A stretch of 64,000 bases of DNA, from the NCBI GenBank assembly GCA_036435485.1, contig CM071598.1:122390148-122454147 (forward strand), read 5' to 3'. The position numbers were made by a program, and so were the translations under genes. The notes beneath the pieces were generated by a model. The model saw nothing but the letters and a program-made list of their open reading frames with translations. It searched no databases and was not told the DNA's origin. This DNA comes from Saposhnikovia divaricata (Eukaryota > Streptophyta > Magnoliopsida > Apiales > Apiaceae). This document shows positions 12,784-24,473 of this stretch, in pieces. Each line of letters opens with the position of its first letter. Position 1 is the first letter of the stretch.

Positions 12784-14028
12784 TTAGAACAGATCTAGGT
12801 AATAGTCAATAGTGTCAATACGATAAGCTGAAAGGCATCCCATGAGGAGAGCAACTTTGCAGTAAGGACATGTGTAATTATCCATTTGATCTGGGGTTAC
12901 GGGATATCCATCAGGTTGATAGTGATTGTCTTCATTTGGAAGATGAGCATTACAAATAGGTTGGCCACTTAATGCTTCAAATATTGTATCTGGATAAATT
13001 TGTCCTCCGATCTTTTTTAAAGCCAGCACCATACCATAAATTCTGAGTTTTGTCTCTGGTGAATTGATCATCTGTATGATAGCAGTGACAGCATCTTGTC
13101 TTTTTTTTTGGGAAGAAATATATATCGACCATATTCTTGAACAGCAAGGATAGCATGTGACCCTTTTTGGACAAATCGTCGATAATTGTATACGAATATT
13201 CTAAGATGTCATAGTAAACATGATTTCTCAGAACTATACTCTTACAAACCCAATAGAATTCAGCATCCATGTTGCCAAGTTGTTGTGCCATAAACATGAA
13301 GTATGTGAACATGCTTTCGTTTGGCCTGTGCACATCGTGTCCCCATTGATATAATTCTTGAATCGGAATATGGTCTAGTAAAGCTCTGATTGTTTTTTTT
13401 GTTTGATCTCTTATCCAGAAAATCAGGAAATGAAAGAAATCTTTGAACCTATTACTCACTGTCTTCATTAATATAAGTGCGATGCAACTTAATGGCATGT
13501 CGTGAATTAAATCATTTGTCGAATGTCGGATACTGTTCCAATTCTTGCAAGAAGCACGTAAGTAAATCCTCTGTTGATAGTTGAGCTTATTCATGATTAA
13601 TCTGATTAAATCTGCCGGAAGATGGCACCACTTTGAAAAGGTTGAGCTTTTTGTTTGTAGTCTTTGCCTCTTTTTCTTGTTCTTCTCACTACCATGAGTT
13701 CTTCGTTTTGCTTTGTTTTTTTCAGTAGCTTTCTACAAATCATACGTGAAGTTTCTTGTTAAAGTTTTTCGGTAAAGTGTTTGGTGAAGATAAAATTATG
13801 CAAACTATATACAAAGCACCTAATAATAAATGTATTATAATTTAGATCTTAAACACTCACCTGTGGAAGGATAATCGGTAGAGTTTTGTCAAAACAAATA
13901 TCCATTGTCTTTTGTTTTGGAAGTGATTTCTCTCGTTTTTCTAAATCAATCATATGGACACCAGCTTCCGTTGTATTCTTCATGTTCTTCCGTGTTAGTG
14001 TTGTCTCAGCTTCCATTGTATTCTTCAT
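12784..14028 (-). pseudogene. F-box protein gene, one frameshift
   Basis: Exon 1 (14028-13861) starts at ATG with a short internal repeat (KNMKNT twice) and ends CAG before GTGAGT. Exon 2 starts at 13732 after TTTGTAG. Early in exon 2 comes a typical F-box, KWCHLPADLIRLIMNKLNYQ followed by RASCKNWNSI; such proteins recruit substrates to SCF ubiquitin ligases through SKP1. The following region (WGHDVHRPNE, FMFMAQQLGNM) is unknown to me but resembles plant F-box proteins of the At1g67623/At2g35280 kind. The frame breaks in a run of nine A (T on plus, 13101-13109). Coding character continues in another frame to 12784 with a CPYC motif. The break could be a read error or a real mutation. It lies head-to-head with the B3 gene. 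Confidence 0.55.
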
Positions 14029-14091
14029 GTTCTTCCGTTCCGTGTTAGTGTTGTCTTACGTTACATTGTTTCTTTATATTACTATTTAGAT

Positions 14092-14217
14092 GTTTATATT
14101 AGAAATAGTGTCCTACCTTTTTATGTGTTGTTTGTTTTATTAATCATGTTTATTAGATATTAGAAATAGTGTCCTAACTTTTTATGTGTTGTTTGTTTTA
14201 TTAATCACATTTATTAG
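14092..14217 (+). repeat. Two-copy tandem repeat of about 66 bp
   Basis: The phrase TATTAGAAATAGTGTCCTA, followed by a TTTTTATGTGTTGTTTG block, occurs twice in tandem with a few differences. It lies in the 750-base gap between the divergent F-box and B3 genes, where their promoters would be. Confidence 0.75.
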
Positions 14218-14511
14218 ATTTTTTAATTTTGATGTGTGTTGCTATTTTCAATTGTATATAAAATTCTCACCTAAAGGTTGTATCCTTTTAAAATTCTATT
14301 TGTAGTCATAATTGAGTGTTATTATAGTTTTATTTGTTATTATTTTTGCCTACTGTATAACACGCTGCTTCGTTCTTAAAAAAAAACCACGCTGGTTCCT
14401 TTGTTTTTTAAGGATTAAAAGGTACTCCATTTTTCATATAGATTAACATACATGTAAGGACATATATGTGTGTGTGTGTAAATATGTATATTTACGTGCT
14501 TAGTTTTTTAA

Positions 14512-14735
14512 TGTTTATGGATTGTTTTGGGGGTTTATTTTTTTTTGCTAGTGTTTTGTATTTTTTGGTGTTTTGTTCTTTTTTTCTTTTATTTGTAGAT
14601 TCATAGAGTTTGATTATCTTTCTATGTTTATGGATTGTTTTGGGTTTTTATTTTTTTTGCTAGTGTTTGTTGGTATTTTGTTTTTTTTTTCTTTTAATTG
14701 TAGATTCATAGAGTTTGATTATCTTGCTAACGTTT
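14512..14735 (+). repeat. Two-copy tandem repeat of about 115 bp
   Basis: Each copy runs from GTTTATGGATTGTTTTGGG through a T-rich part to TTGTAGATTCATAGAGTTT. It sits just upstream of the B3 start codon. Each copy ends in an acceptor-like site, so it may be a duplicated leader intron and exon start. Confidence 0.75.
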
Positions 14736-14774
14736 TTTTTTCTCTTGTTACTTGTTGATATTTTTTTATAGAGC

Positions 14775-17451
14775 ATGGGGTGTAAATTCTGGAAAATTGT
14801 TGAACAACATAATTTACCACCTAAACCACTTGTGAGTACCTTTTTTAAAAAAAAATTGAATATAATGTTGTTGTGCTGGCTCTAATACATTATTATATGT
14901 TTATTTTTAAGGACATTCCAAGAGATTTTGGTTTGGAATATTTTGGGAATGTGCCATGTTCAATTGTTGTCGTTGCTCCCAATGGGTTTGATTATGTGAT
15001 GAAAGTTGAAAAGCATGGGCAAACCCTTTTCATAACTGAAGGGTGGGCTGATTTTTTTTTCCTCTTTCAATGTTATGGTATATCATCGGCTTCTTTTTTC
15101 ATGCATTGGTGAAAGGAGGTTTTTGGTTAGAATATTCCCGGTTTCTACGTTAATCTGCAAAACCAAGACTTTTCACGTTGATGATAACGTAGTCAATCAA
15201 GGTACTTTGGTTTTTTTCTTTCCTTTGATTTTCAGTTTTTTTGCATAAGATTTTGTGTTTTGTTATTTGTACATTATATTTTGTTGTTTTGTTTTTATTG
15301 GATAATATAAGGTTTTACATTTTGTTGTATTGGTCTTGCAGCAACAAAGTTCAAAGTGGTCTCGTTTGTCGTTGCTAATCTTCCATGTTTCTTTGAGTTT
15401 GGTAAAATTGTGAGTGTTATACTTTGTTTGAAAATCATGCTTTGAATTTAAATTTACATGTTGTAATTTTTTTTTTGTTTTTTCAGAGGATTCCAAAGAA
15501 ATTTAATGAGCTATACGGTCCAATTATTTCAAATGATATTGTTTTGATTTTGAATAATGGTGATAGATGGTTTTGTACGTATGACTATATGAGTCGTCGT
15601 ATTGTTGGGTTAGAAAATTTTATGGATTTTTATGGAGTGGCTGCATATTGGTTTATGGTTATGACCTATTTTGGCAAAGATGAGTTTGGCGTAAACATCT
15701 ATTCGTCGAAATGTTGTGAAATTTTCTATTCCAAGCTAGTACAGGCTGATGTGAAGATCGAAGACAAAAAAGTGGTTGATTTAGCAAATTCTCCAAATCA
15801 TTTTATTACTAAAGAGAAGGACGGTGCTTTGTTTTTTTTTAATGTTTCATGGAGCGACTTTAGTTTCTTTAGACTTGTGATACGACCAGTTCATTTGAAT
15901 GGGTTGCATAATGAAGTGGTATGTATGTATTTGTATTTATATAGTTAATTTTAGTTAGAATATGATCGTCATACTAACATATATTTTTGTTTTATTTTTG
16001 TAGCCTATATGTGAAGGGTTGTACTCATTTTTTAAGAATTGGAGTGATGGCGAAAGAATTACTCTGTGGTTGTTTGATGAGTGTTGGAAAGTGGAAATTA
16101 AGTGGTGTAATTATCGTTGTATGTTCAGTACAGGATGGAATAATTTTGTAAAAGAGGCAGATCTTTGTTTGGGTGATACTTGCATTTTTGAATGTACTGG
16201 TAGACGTTTGGAATTTAATATTTGTATTGAGAGGAATGAAGACCATGATTTCATTGTTGTTAATCCAGGTATTGTTTTGTTTATCCTTTTTGTTATATTT
16301 GTGTTGTCTTTGTAATTATAAGTTTAATTTTATTCAATAATGTATGCCACTTTGTTTTATTCCTTGCAGATTTATGCGGTGTGAAATTCTTTCAAATTGT
16401 GTTCTTTCAGTCACTTCATCAACATAAATTTGTAATTTTTTTTTTAATTTTGTTGATTTTTCTTGTTTGTAATGTTTTAGTTTAGCTTTTAAATTTTAGT
16501 GGGTGGTTACTAAATTATGTTGTTGTTTATAGGTGTTGCCAATATCACTTGGGGATTCTTTAGGGATTTTTTTATCTACAATTGTTGAGTTTGTGATGCC
16601 AAGTAATCAAACATGGTCCATTTCTTACCAGAGAAATCCTTCGAGCTTTTTATTCACAAAGGAGTTTGCATCATTCTACGGGCTTAAAGAAAATTTCATT
16701 GTTGTATTTGAGTACCTTGGGCATTCACGATTTTTTGTAAGGATTTTTGACCAAAGTTCGATGGAAATATCATATCTTAAATTTTGCAAGAAACCGAAGG
16801 GACATGATTTTTTTTTGAATTGCGAATATGAATTTGGCTTTGCTAAAGGGGATATGATTAGTGGAATTTGGTTTAGAAATATTAAAGGTAATTTTATTCA
16901 TGAGTAATTTAGAATGGTGTTCGAATTACTTGCTTTCAGATTAAGTGTTGATTTTGTGTTGTTATTGTTTTGGTTTTGTTATAGACTATGTGCAGATGCT
17001 AAATAAGGCTCGTGACGGTCCTAAATTGTTGTCATTGCGCAAGGGAAGACATATTTTTGGTCGATTTGTTATTGTATTAGGGCATTCAGACATTGATCGT
17101 ATCGTGCAGAATGTGGTAAGCAAGATTTGTGTTTTACCTGTTCTTAAGGAGCATAAGTATTATTATTTATATAACTCATTAACTGCATGTGTTTTTGTTC
17201 TTGTATAACAGTATTTTGGAAATTTTGCACGATCTTTTTCTAAAGACTGGAAAAATGGATCGGTCTCAAGTTTAATTGCTCATAAAAGGTTGTGGAGAGT
17301 TGTTATCCAACTAAGTTCTACTACGTGCAAGCTTGGACGTGGATGGGAGAAATTTATTGGAGATAATGATTTGGGTGTAGGCGACGTATGCATTTTCAAT
17401 TTGATTAATTGTGCTAAAAAAATATTCAGAGTAGATGTTATTAGAGCATGA
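14775..17451 (+). CDS. Five-domain B3 DNA-binding protein (REM/VRN1-like), possible frameshift
   Basis: Plant B3 domains bind DNA; proteins with several in tandem belong to the REM/VRN1 group. Nine exons fit GT-AG junctions: 14775-14831, 14912-15201, 15342-15409, 15487-15918, 16004-16268, 16370-16431, 16533-16887, 16985-17115 and 17212-17451. Five B3-like modules follow one another: CKFWKIVEQ to VRIFPVS; VVANLPCFFEF to FGVNIYS; LVIRPVHLNG to CIFECTG; VKFFQIVFF to FFVRIFD; GRFVIVLGHSD to VCIFNLI. The intron falls at the same place early in each module, which implies internal duplication. Phases agree throughout except exon 2, where a nine-T run (15052-15060) throws the frame. The model would be about 630 residues. 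It lies inside the candidate Helitron but is otherwise well kept. Confidence 0.7.
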
Positions 17452-18433
17452 TTTTTTTTATTTTTACTGCAGATTATTGATTGTTTGAGCTACAATTAAA
17501 TATTTCTTTTTTCAGATATGTATTGCACATAATTGTTTTTTTAATTTACTCTCATTATTAATGGATCATATAGTGCACCTTATAAATGAATTTTACTTCT
17601 TTTTAGGTATTTTGTTGATGTATTTGTGAAAGGCATTTGCTTGGGTTTAACAGATTGTATGTGTTGGATTTGTTTAAACTGTTCTGATCATATTTGTATA
17701 GTATTTTTTTCCTATGCAGAATTGGCATGTTTGCTGCAGTTTTTTGCTTACTTTGCGTTACTTTTCTATTGTTCTTTGTTCTTCTTGGTACATATTTTTT
17801 TGTGATGTGTAGGATATGTTGAGGATTTTGCCGGTAGTGTGGTTAAATGTAATTGGCTTACTACTATACAAACTTTTAGGGAGCTCGGATTTATTCATAC
17901 AGAAAGATCTTTTCTGCATTTCTAGTAGTTCGTTACATATGTCTTTGGTACAACTATTTACCAAATTCAATTGGCATAACCATAAAACCTTATGATTTAC
18001 CTCATTGAACAGGGTGGACCATATATTTTTTGTCCAGTCAAGTAACTTTTTTTTCATATTTTTTTCTATTCTCAACTTCTATACCAATTTTATGGCTAAG
18101 AACAAATAGATGTACCTACGACATTAAATAACTAATTAGATGCAGAGTGTTGGTCTTTGTAGTGAATTTGAAGCCTATTTGCTTGTTCCAAGTAATTTTT
18201 GATAACATGTGTTCTTAATACCATTGTCGCTTTCGGTTGATTATTGGTTCCATTAAGTTCTAGTTTCTCTTTGCATTTTCTCTAGTTGCAACTTTGATTT
18301 CATGTCTTGGGAATCTTGATTTGTTTGTTGTTTCTTGTTGCTACTGTTGGATATTAAGATTTTATCTTCTACTTTTTAGTTTCTTATCATTTTTTCCTCT
18401 TTTGCGATTTAGTTTTGTGGGGGTGTAGCACAG
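17452..18433. other. No gene seen
   Basis: T-rich sequence between the B3 gene and the next fragment. It may hold the 3' UTR of the B3 gene and an intron of the following captured fragment. No coding exon is recognisable. Confidence 0.4.
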
Positions 18434-19054
18434 GTTAGTGGTTACCAATCCCAAAGTTCCTGTGGTTCACAAGCTCTTAAAAATGAAAGGTGGAGTACTG
18501 AAGCGTATTCAGGAAAAGAGGAACCATCTTACACCAGACCACTAAGTACTGGTGATACTACCAGAACCATGTTTGGCTCTCAGAGAAGTGTTGTTGAGAA
18601 TGCAAGTAGTAGATATGCTGAGAAAGACAATGTATCCCATACCGAGGGACCAAGAACTGGTAGTTCAAGTCAATTTGTCTCCAGTACTTGGTCTTCAGGA
18701 AATATAGCAGGATCTACAACCCCTTCACCAGAGGCCAAAAAATTTAATAGTGGGTGGAGCGGGAAGAGCTTGGAGGGATCAGCTGTCAAGGAGACTGATC
18801 CTTTAGACATGTCGGAGGAGGCCAAGGCAGAAAGGTGGTTCAGACGTGTTGCTCAGATAAAGGACTCTTCCGAACTTAGCCAGATCCCCGATGAGGACTT
18901 CCCTTCAATAATGCCAATGCGGAAAGGTGTAAACAGGTTTGTTGTGAGCAAGAGGAAAACTCCATTGGAGAGAAGGTTGACTTCTCCCCAATACTGAAGG
19001 AATCTTCCAGTCGTGAGCTCGGATCCTATTAAGAAAGAAGACGATAGTAACTAA
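18434..19054 (+). pseudogene. C-terminal exon of a conserved plant protein of unknown function
   Basis: After an acceptor-like TAGCACAG the frame is open from 18434. It is Ser/Gly/Thr-rich at first, then has a compact motif: DMSEEAKAERWFRRVAQIKD, followed by SELSQIPDEDFPSIMP and VVSKRKTPLERRL. I recognise this as a conserved plant C-terminal region but cannot name the family with confidence. A TGA at 18995-18997 ends it. The same frame then runs on with coding character (RNLPVVSSDPIKKEDDSN) to TAA at 19052, so the TGA looks like a nonsense change from CGA. No upstream exons or promoter are visible. It reads as a captured partial gene. Confidence 0.55.
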
Positions 19055-19879
19055 ATAACCAGAACTCAATTTTTTCCCCTTAAATTACACAGCCCAAAGA
19101 ATTTTTCACTTTGAAGTTACTGTACGGGTTATCAAATTCGTTAAATTTTGTTCCTCGTCTACATTTAAGGATTTAGCAAAAACTCTCTACACATAAATGT
19201 GTGTTATAGTACCTAGTACTATTTTGATTCAGGGATAGCCTACTGCCCCTGCTTAACGTTGTATCATGGGTTCAAAGTCTTATTAATATTTGTTCTATTT
19301 TTAGAATTTAGTGGAATTTATGGATTTCTTTGTTTGTTTCTCCTTTAGATTTTACAGGATATCTTAATTAGGCATATATTATGATAAATTAGTATATTAG
19401 ACAGTATGTAAATGACCTATGTTTATAGTTGGTACCTTAGCAGCTACTGTTGCAAGTCAGGCCACGATCTTGACTACTTTCTCCTGAACCTTTCCTCGTC
19501 AGTATCCTTAGTGACATTTCTGATGTAGTATAAAAGAGTCTGGACATAAGTGACTCCAATCATATATAAACCATATACCACATATATGTCAATAAAAATG
19601 CCACCAGTTCAATCAAGTCCCTCGTCATCCTATTTTCACTATTATCTGTTCGAGTTTGTCTAGCATTTCCTGTACAACCAATTAGCATGAAAATTTTGGA
19701 TTGATAAATCGTAGTCCTCCAAGTAAGCATTTATTGATAGCTTGAATTGGGTACTTCAAGATTATCTACCAAGATTGTGCCTCTTTGCCTTTAAGAAAGT
19801 GATTTAGTATTGTTATTTGGATTTTTGATTTTAAATAGGCTTCCGTAATGTACCACTATATATTTTTTTTCTGACTATC
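19055..19879. other. No gene seen
   Basis: No coding exon was seen. The phrase ATGCCACCAGTTCAATCAAG occurs here (near 19600) and again near 20857, on the two sides of the amidase and LRR-kinase fragments, hinting at a duplicated or transposed block. Confidence 0.4.
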
Positions 19880-20054
19880 CCAATCTTTTCTCAGCAAGGC
19901 CATTAATCCTTAAGAACTGAAGATATCCACCAGTTGGAATGTACTTTGATGCTTCTCTTGCTGTATTATCATCATTTGAATCATAACCAGCTATTGTCTC
20001 AAGAACATAGACTGCATCAGCTACACTGTTAATGAAAGGTTCTGTAGGATCTGC
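19880..20054 (-). pseudogene. Amidase-signature family fragment (At4g34880-like)
   Basis: On the minus strand an open stretch reads ADPTEPFINSVADAVYVLET, then IAGYDSNDD, EASKYIPTGGYLQFL and LAEKRLG. This matches the part of plant amidases downstream of the catalytic Ser, where VADAV.VL and a Y-D pair are typical. It is bounded by an in-frame TAG at 20055 and another stop just below 19880. The Ser-Ser-Lys catalytic part is missing, so it cannot be active. It lies antisense to the LRR-kinase fragment next to it, inside the candidate Helitron. Confidence 0.6.
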
Positions 20055-20094
20055 CTATTCCTTCCATGCTAACAGCATTGGAATTAATATGTGA

Positions 20095-20670
20095 ATGGGT
20101 TTGTCCAAAATAGGTAACCTTTCGGAACTTACCGAATTACTTTGTTCCAATTATCTCACTGGTACATTCCCGGACTCTATAGTTAATTTAAGCAGCCTGA
20201 ATATTCTATACTTCTATGCAAATGAGCTTTCAGGACCCATTCCTGAAGATATTGGTAAGCTGAAGTCTCGTGTTCAACTCGAGTTGTCAACAAATCATCT
20301 CACTGGTCCAATTCCTAAGTCTATAGGAAATTTAGAAAGACCAAGTATTCTATACCTTTATGAAAATAAGCTCTCAGGTTCCATTCCTCGAGAGATTGGA
20401 CTGTTCACCTCTCTTCTTCAGCATATGCACCATAGCTCTGTGCCTACTATTTTTCATCGAGACATATTGAGCAAGAACATTATGCTAGATTCAGAATTTG
20501 AGGCCCACATTTCAGATTTTGGCACAGCAAAGTTTTTAAAATCAGATTCATACAATTGGTCATCCTTTGCTGGAACCTTTGGATATGCAGCACCAGGTAC
20601 ATACTTGTGGATTTGTGGTTCCTTGAAATCTTTTTATGAACTGAAATTTAAGCATGAAGTCTTGAATTAA
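20095..20670 (+). pseudogene. LRR receptor kinase fragment with fused ends (internal deletion)
   Basis: The frame begins with plant-type LRRs (LTGTFPDSIVNLSSL, NELSGPIPEDIGKL, LTGPIPKSIGNL, KLSGSIPREIG). At about residue 105 it changes directly into the kinase catalytic loop: FHRDILSKNIMLDSEFEA and SDFGTAKFL, then FAGTFGYAAP before a GT donor-like site near 20596. The transmembrane segment and the kinase N-lobe, with the ATP-binding Lys, are absent, so neither signalling nor catalysis is possible. The parent type is an MIK2/PEPR-like class XI/XII LRR receptor kinase. The open frame after 20596 is probably intron. It reads as a deletion derivative of a captured gene. Confidence 0.75.
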
Positions 20671-21172
20671 TTCCACTACAGGTTTGACTCATGGATGCAT
20701 TTGAACTTCGTAAATGAAATACTAATGCAGCACACAATAACCATATGATCAAAAAGAAATATTTTGCAGCACACACAAAATTAACAAATAAATCTTAGTA
20801 CCATTACAAAGATTTGTCCAATCATAAGTATTCTGATAAAAATCAAATAGTTAAAAAATGCCACCAGTTCAATCAAGTCTCTTGTTTAACCATTATGTCA
20901 ATAACACATATACCAGATATATTTTATGAAAGAAACACCACAAACGAAATTATAACTGAATAAACCAATAGTTTAAAGATAAAAGTTTGACCGGGGATAG
21001 GAATAAATAGAAATCCTAGATATTAATTCCTAATAAATCTACTAATAGCTACTTCCAGCAATTATAATAATCCTGGTCTCCTAATTGGAGGTGCCAAATA
21101 GCACTTGCAAAAGTTCCTATGTTTATTTCCTAATAAAGCATAAATAAGCATAGAAAGTCTTAATAACAATTG
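20671..21172. other. Junction between cargo and RPA gene; no gene
   Basis: AT-rich sequence with no coding exon. The phrase ATGCCACCAGTTCAATCAAG near 20857 repeats one near 19600. I looked here for a Helitron 3' hairpin with CTRR and found none. Confidence 0.4.
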
Positions 21173-23301
21173 TTATTTTTGACGTTTGTTGTTCTGTTTC
21201 ATAGATTTTTTCTTCACAACAGACGATGTTGGGGTGGTTTGATCTCCATTGTCTTCATTGGCAGCAGTATCATCACTTTGTGCCACTTCTAAAACAATTT
21301 TGGAATTGTTCTCTGCTGGAAAATCAAGTAGCTTTCTCTTATTCTCCGGAGGAGATTCGGAGGATTTCTTGCTTATATCATCCAGTTGTCCTTTAGGAGT
21401 GTCGGCATCAGGTTTAAGAGTCTCAGATTTTGTAGTATTGACTTCTTCTATTTCACTAACTGTGTAGCCTTCCAGCTTCTTGACAGTGTTGAAGGACGTA
21501 ATTTTCAACTTAAACATGCAAGTCTTTCCCAACATGTTATTCAAGACTGTGGGAATCATATCTGGACTCGCATTCTGTTGCACAAATATAAAATTGATTA
21601 ATTATTAATAGAAGAGTGCAAAGCATTTTAGATGTTGCAAATTGTAAATGTTAAAATTTAGATTAGTACCTGGTCATTATTGAGTATATGTTGTGCTAAA
21701 ACATTAATCAGCTTCATGACATGTTTATCGAATATTACGAAGGTTGTATCTGAAGTTGAATCCTGAACTGCCAGTGTGACTCGATATCTAGGAATTGGTT
21801 TTGTTTCACCGACACAATGGTTGCATTCTTGCACCTCATTCATTTTTTTGCTGCACTTATGGCAGGCAATGTAGTACCATCCATATTCTGGAATTAAGCC
21901 AGCCACAGTTGTGGCAACATAAAATTGGATATGCTGCATAGGAATTAAATTAGGTCCTTGCAATAATTAGGTTATGAATCATGAAATTAAAAAATGTCAC
22001 GACTTACGGTTGCTCCAACTGGTAATTGTGCATCAAATAATTGGTCTATTGTAACAATGTCAATATTCGAAGAGACTTTCTGCATTGGATTGTTGATAAC
22101 TGGTGCTATAGTCGGTATTTTGTTATCTTTCATTTTTGGATTTTCACGCAGTCTTATGAGAGCCGAGTCTTCAATATTGAAAAATTATTGTGTCGAACTG
22201 CTTGACCACAATACTATTTCATCTATAAAGGGAAAAAAATAGTTGTAAGATAGTATCTTAGATTATGTCAATCATAAAAAGTGTGAAAATTGCAATGTTT
22301 TTAAAACTTACCATTAACAGATTTGGTGCAGACACCTGTTACAATGACAAAGACATCGGGTTTCTTATACTCATTCTCCAACTTGAGAAAATTATATGCC
22401 TGATGCTCCCATAGTGTGATTTTTATTGTGTCGTTCCTAAAGCAAATTTAAAAATATTACAACCAGTGAATACATGCAGATCATAAAGTGTTATTTGAAT
22501 GGTATGCAAATATCTTACAAAATAAATATGGAACACATGTATCAAATACAAACCTGTCATCTGCTAGAACAATATTCATTGATTTTTTGCCACTGTTGGG
22601 TGCCGTTTTTATATGTGTAAACTCTATCAACTTACCAACAACATCTAACAAATAATATATATGTTAGTTTTCGTATAATACCATATGTGAATCAAGTACA
22701 TGAGTGCATGAAAGAGTTAAAAGAAGATCAACAATAAAGCATAATTAGGTGTAGTTACCCATTAGAGTTACAACTTCTCCTAGTCTTGTTCTTGCCTCTT
22801 GAAACTTCTTTAGCTCAAACTTGATCATAGGTATATCAGCCGCGTCATCAACTTCTCTAGCAACAGTCCTCCTATGAAATTTGACAATGATTTCTCCAGG
22901 CACGGGTCTATGAGTATCGGGTGCAGATTCTACAGTGAACTTTGAAATCATATAGACACTTCCAAGCTTCAACTTTTTCTTGTAATCTTCTATCAGTCCA
23001 AATTGTAATGGTCCTGCCTGGATTTGAGTCCCCTACAAAATTTGTTTTTTTTTTATAATTTACACAAGTTAGTTCAATATATTGGTCTATAATTCAATAC
23101 TTCTATATTTTTGAATATCGAAAAATACACAGATAATGTATAGAATGAAACAACCTTTTCATCTACAATAATATAGGTCTTGTTCAAGACAGTCTCAGAT
23201 CCTTGCTTCTTGCCTTCCCATTCTCTAGTAATTCGAACTTTGATGAAGCCTGTCCCCTGATCATCAGGGCTTAAATGATTCAATGGTGTGTATGCCTCCA
23301 T
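21173..23301 (-). pseudogene. Helitron RPA70-like single-strand DNA-binding protein, broken
   Basis: Many plant Helitrons encode an RPA1-like protein thought to coat single strands during rolling-circle transposition. Exons read from ATG at 23301: 23301-23155, 23032-22759, 22645-22554, then about 22434-22313, 22219-22010, 21934-21670 and 21575-21173. DBD-A (GTQIQAGPLQFGLIEDY), DBD-B (DVVGKLIEF, then MNIVLADD, ITLWEHQAYNF) and DBD-C with a C4 zinc motif (CHKC and CNHC) are visible, followed by a charged tail (VVKKKSMKQNN). Breaks: exon 3 has one base too many for its frame near 22619, and a TAA at 22185-22187 interrupts the exon that begins DEIVLWSSSS. The protein is therefore not made whole from this copy. 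Confidence 0.75.
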
Positions 23302-24473
23302 GATGCTGCATATTAATGAGAAGCAAAGTAATTTGAACATATAAACAGGACAAATATAAACAGAGTGCATGAATAAGACATTCGACTAAGTACCTGAATA
23401 GGTGTAGCTGTGGTAATTCTTTTCTTCTGCGTTGTACTGATAACACAGCCGCGACGACTTATATAGGATAGGTAAGATGGGGATATGTACGTTATATGTT
23501 GTTTATTAGTATTAAAATACAATTGATTGAGTTGCATTTGGTTCTAATAATGTTACTAAGTTGTAAAATTTGGTATTATAATCTAATTGAAATTGTTTAG
23601 AATTTGAACTTTATCTATCTTTTGATTCAAACGATTACAATTCTATTTAATATCTAACACATGATTTTTTTACAATTTTTGTTGGTATCTATTTATTTAT
23701 GTAAATTTAGATTTAAATTTAATGTACTAAATTTAGATGAGGAATTTTGAATTGAATTATTATCTTTTTTTCGTAATAAATTATTAAATAACATTTATCA
23801 GGAAAGAAATTAAATAATTACTATAATTAATTTTTCCTTAAAAACTTTTGGGTTTTAACTTTTTTTTATGTGAATTGTTCTTTTAGAAAACGGGAGGAAA
23901 TTGTTTGTTTTTTTGTGTATTTTTTTTGTTTTTTTATGTCACTATACACAATTTAATATAAATCTAAAAAGATTGTTGCAAATTATGTATTTCTATTTTT
24001 AAATATTGTTTTTATCAATGTTTTGAAATTGGTCCAGCATAATCCAAGTCATCATTTGGTCAGAGCCAATTAAAAAAAACAACATTTGATAGTGAGGTTT
24101 TGGTCACAGTCCATAGTTATCAAAGGTTTTGATAGTTTTTGTTCTACAACATCCTATAACCATATTAAAGTATTGGTAAAAGGTCTCCACTGTCAAATGT
24201 AAACAAATAGTGAATTTGAAATATAAACTTTGAATCTAGTAAAAATATTCGATGATCTTTGTGATAAGAAAAGTACTTCTCAAAATAGACTAACATCATA
24301 TTATCAAAACAATAATCTGTGCCATAACCTGTGAAATGTAGCATATGTATAAAGTACAATCATAAGTTATTGAAAACCTTGTGCTATAATCTGTTAAATG
24401 TAACATAAGTTTAAAGTACAATTAGAAGTTATCTAAAACCTTATGGCATGACTGTTATGTTTTGTTTCCACAA
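23302..24473. other. Spacer between RepHel and RPA
   Basis: AT-rich, no coding exon. The part just above 23301 on the minus strand ends in TGCAG before the RPA start codon, so the RPA gene may have a non-coding leader exon here. Confidence 0.4.

Noticed and set aside
20671..21172. Helitron 3' end directly after the RPA gene
   Set aside because: No hairpin followed by CTRR was found here; the end at 10327 has hairpin, CTAG and flanking T.
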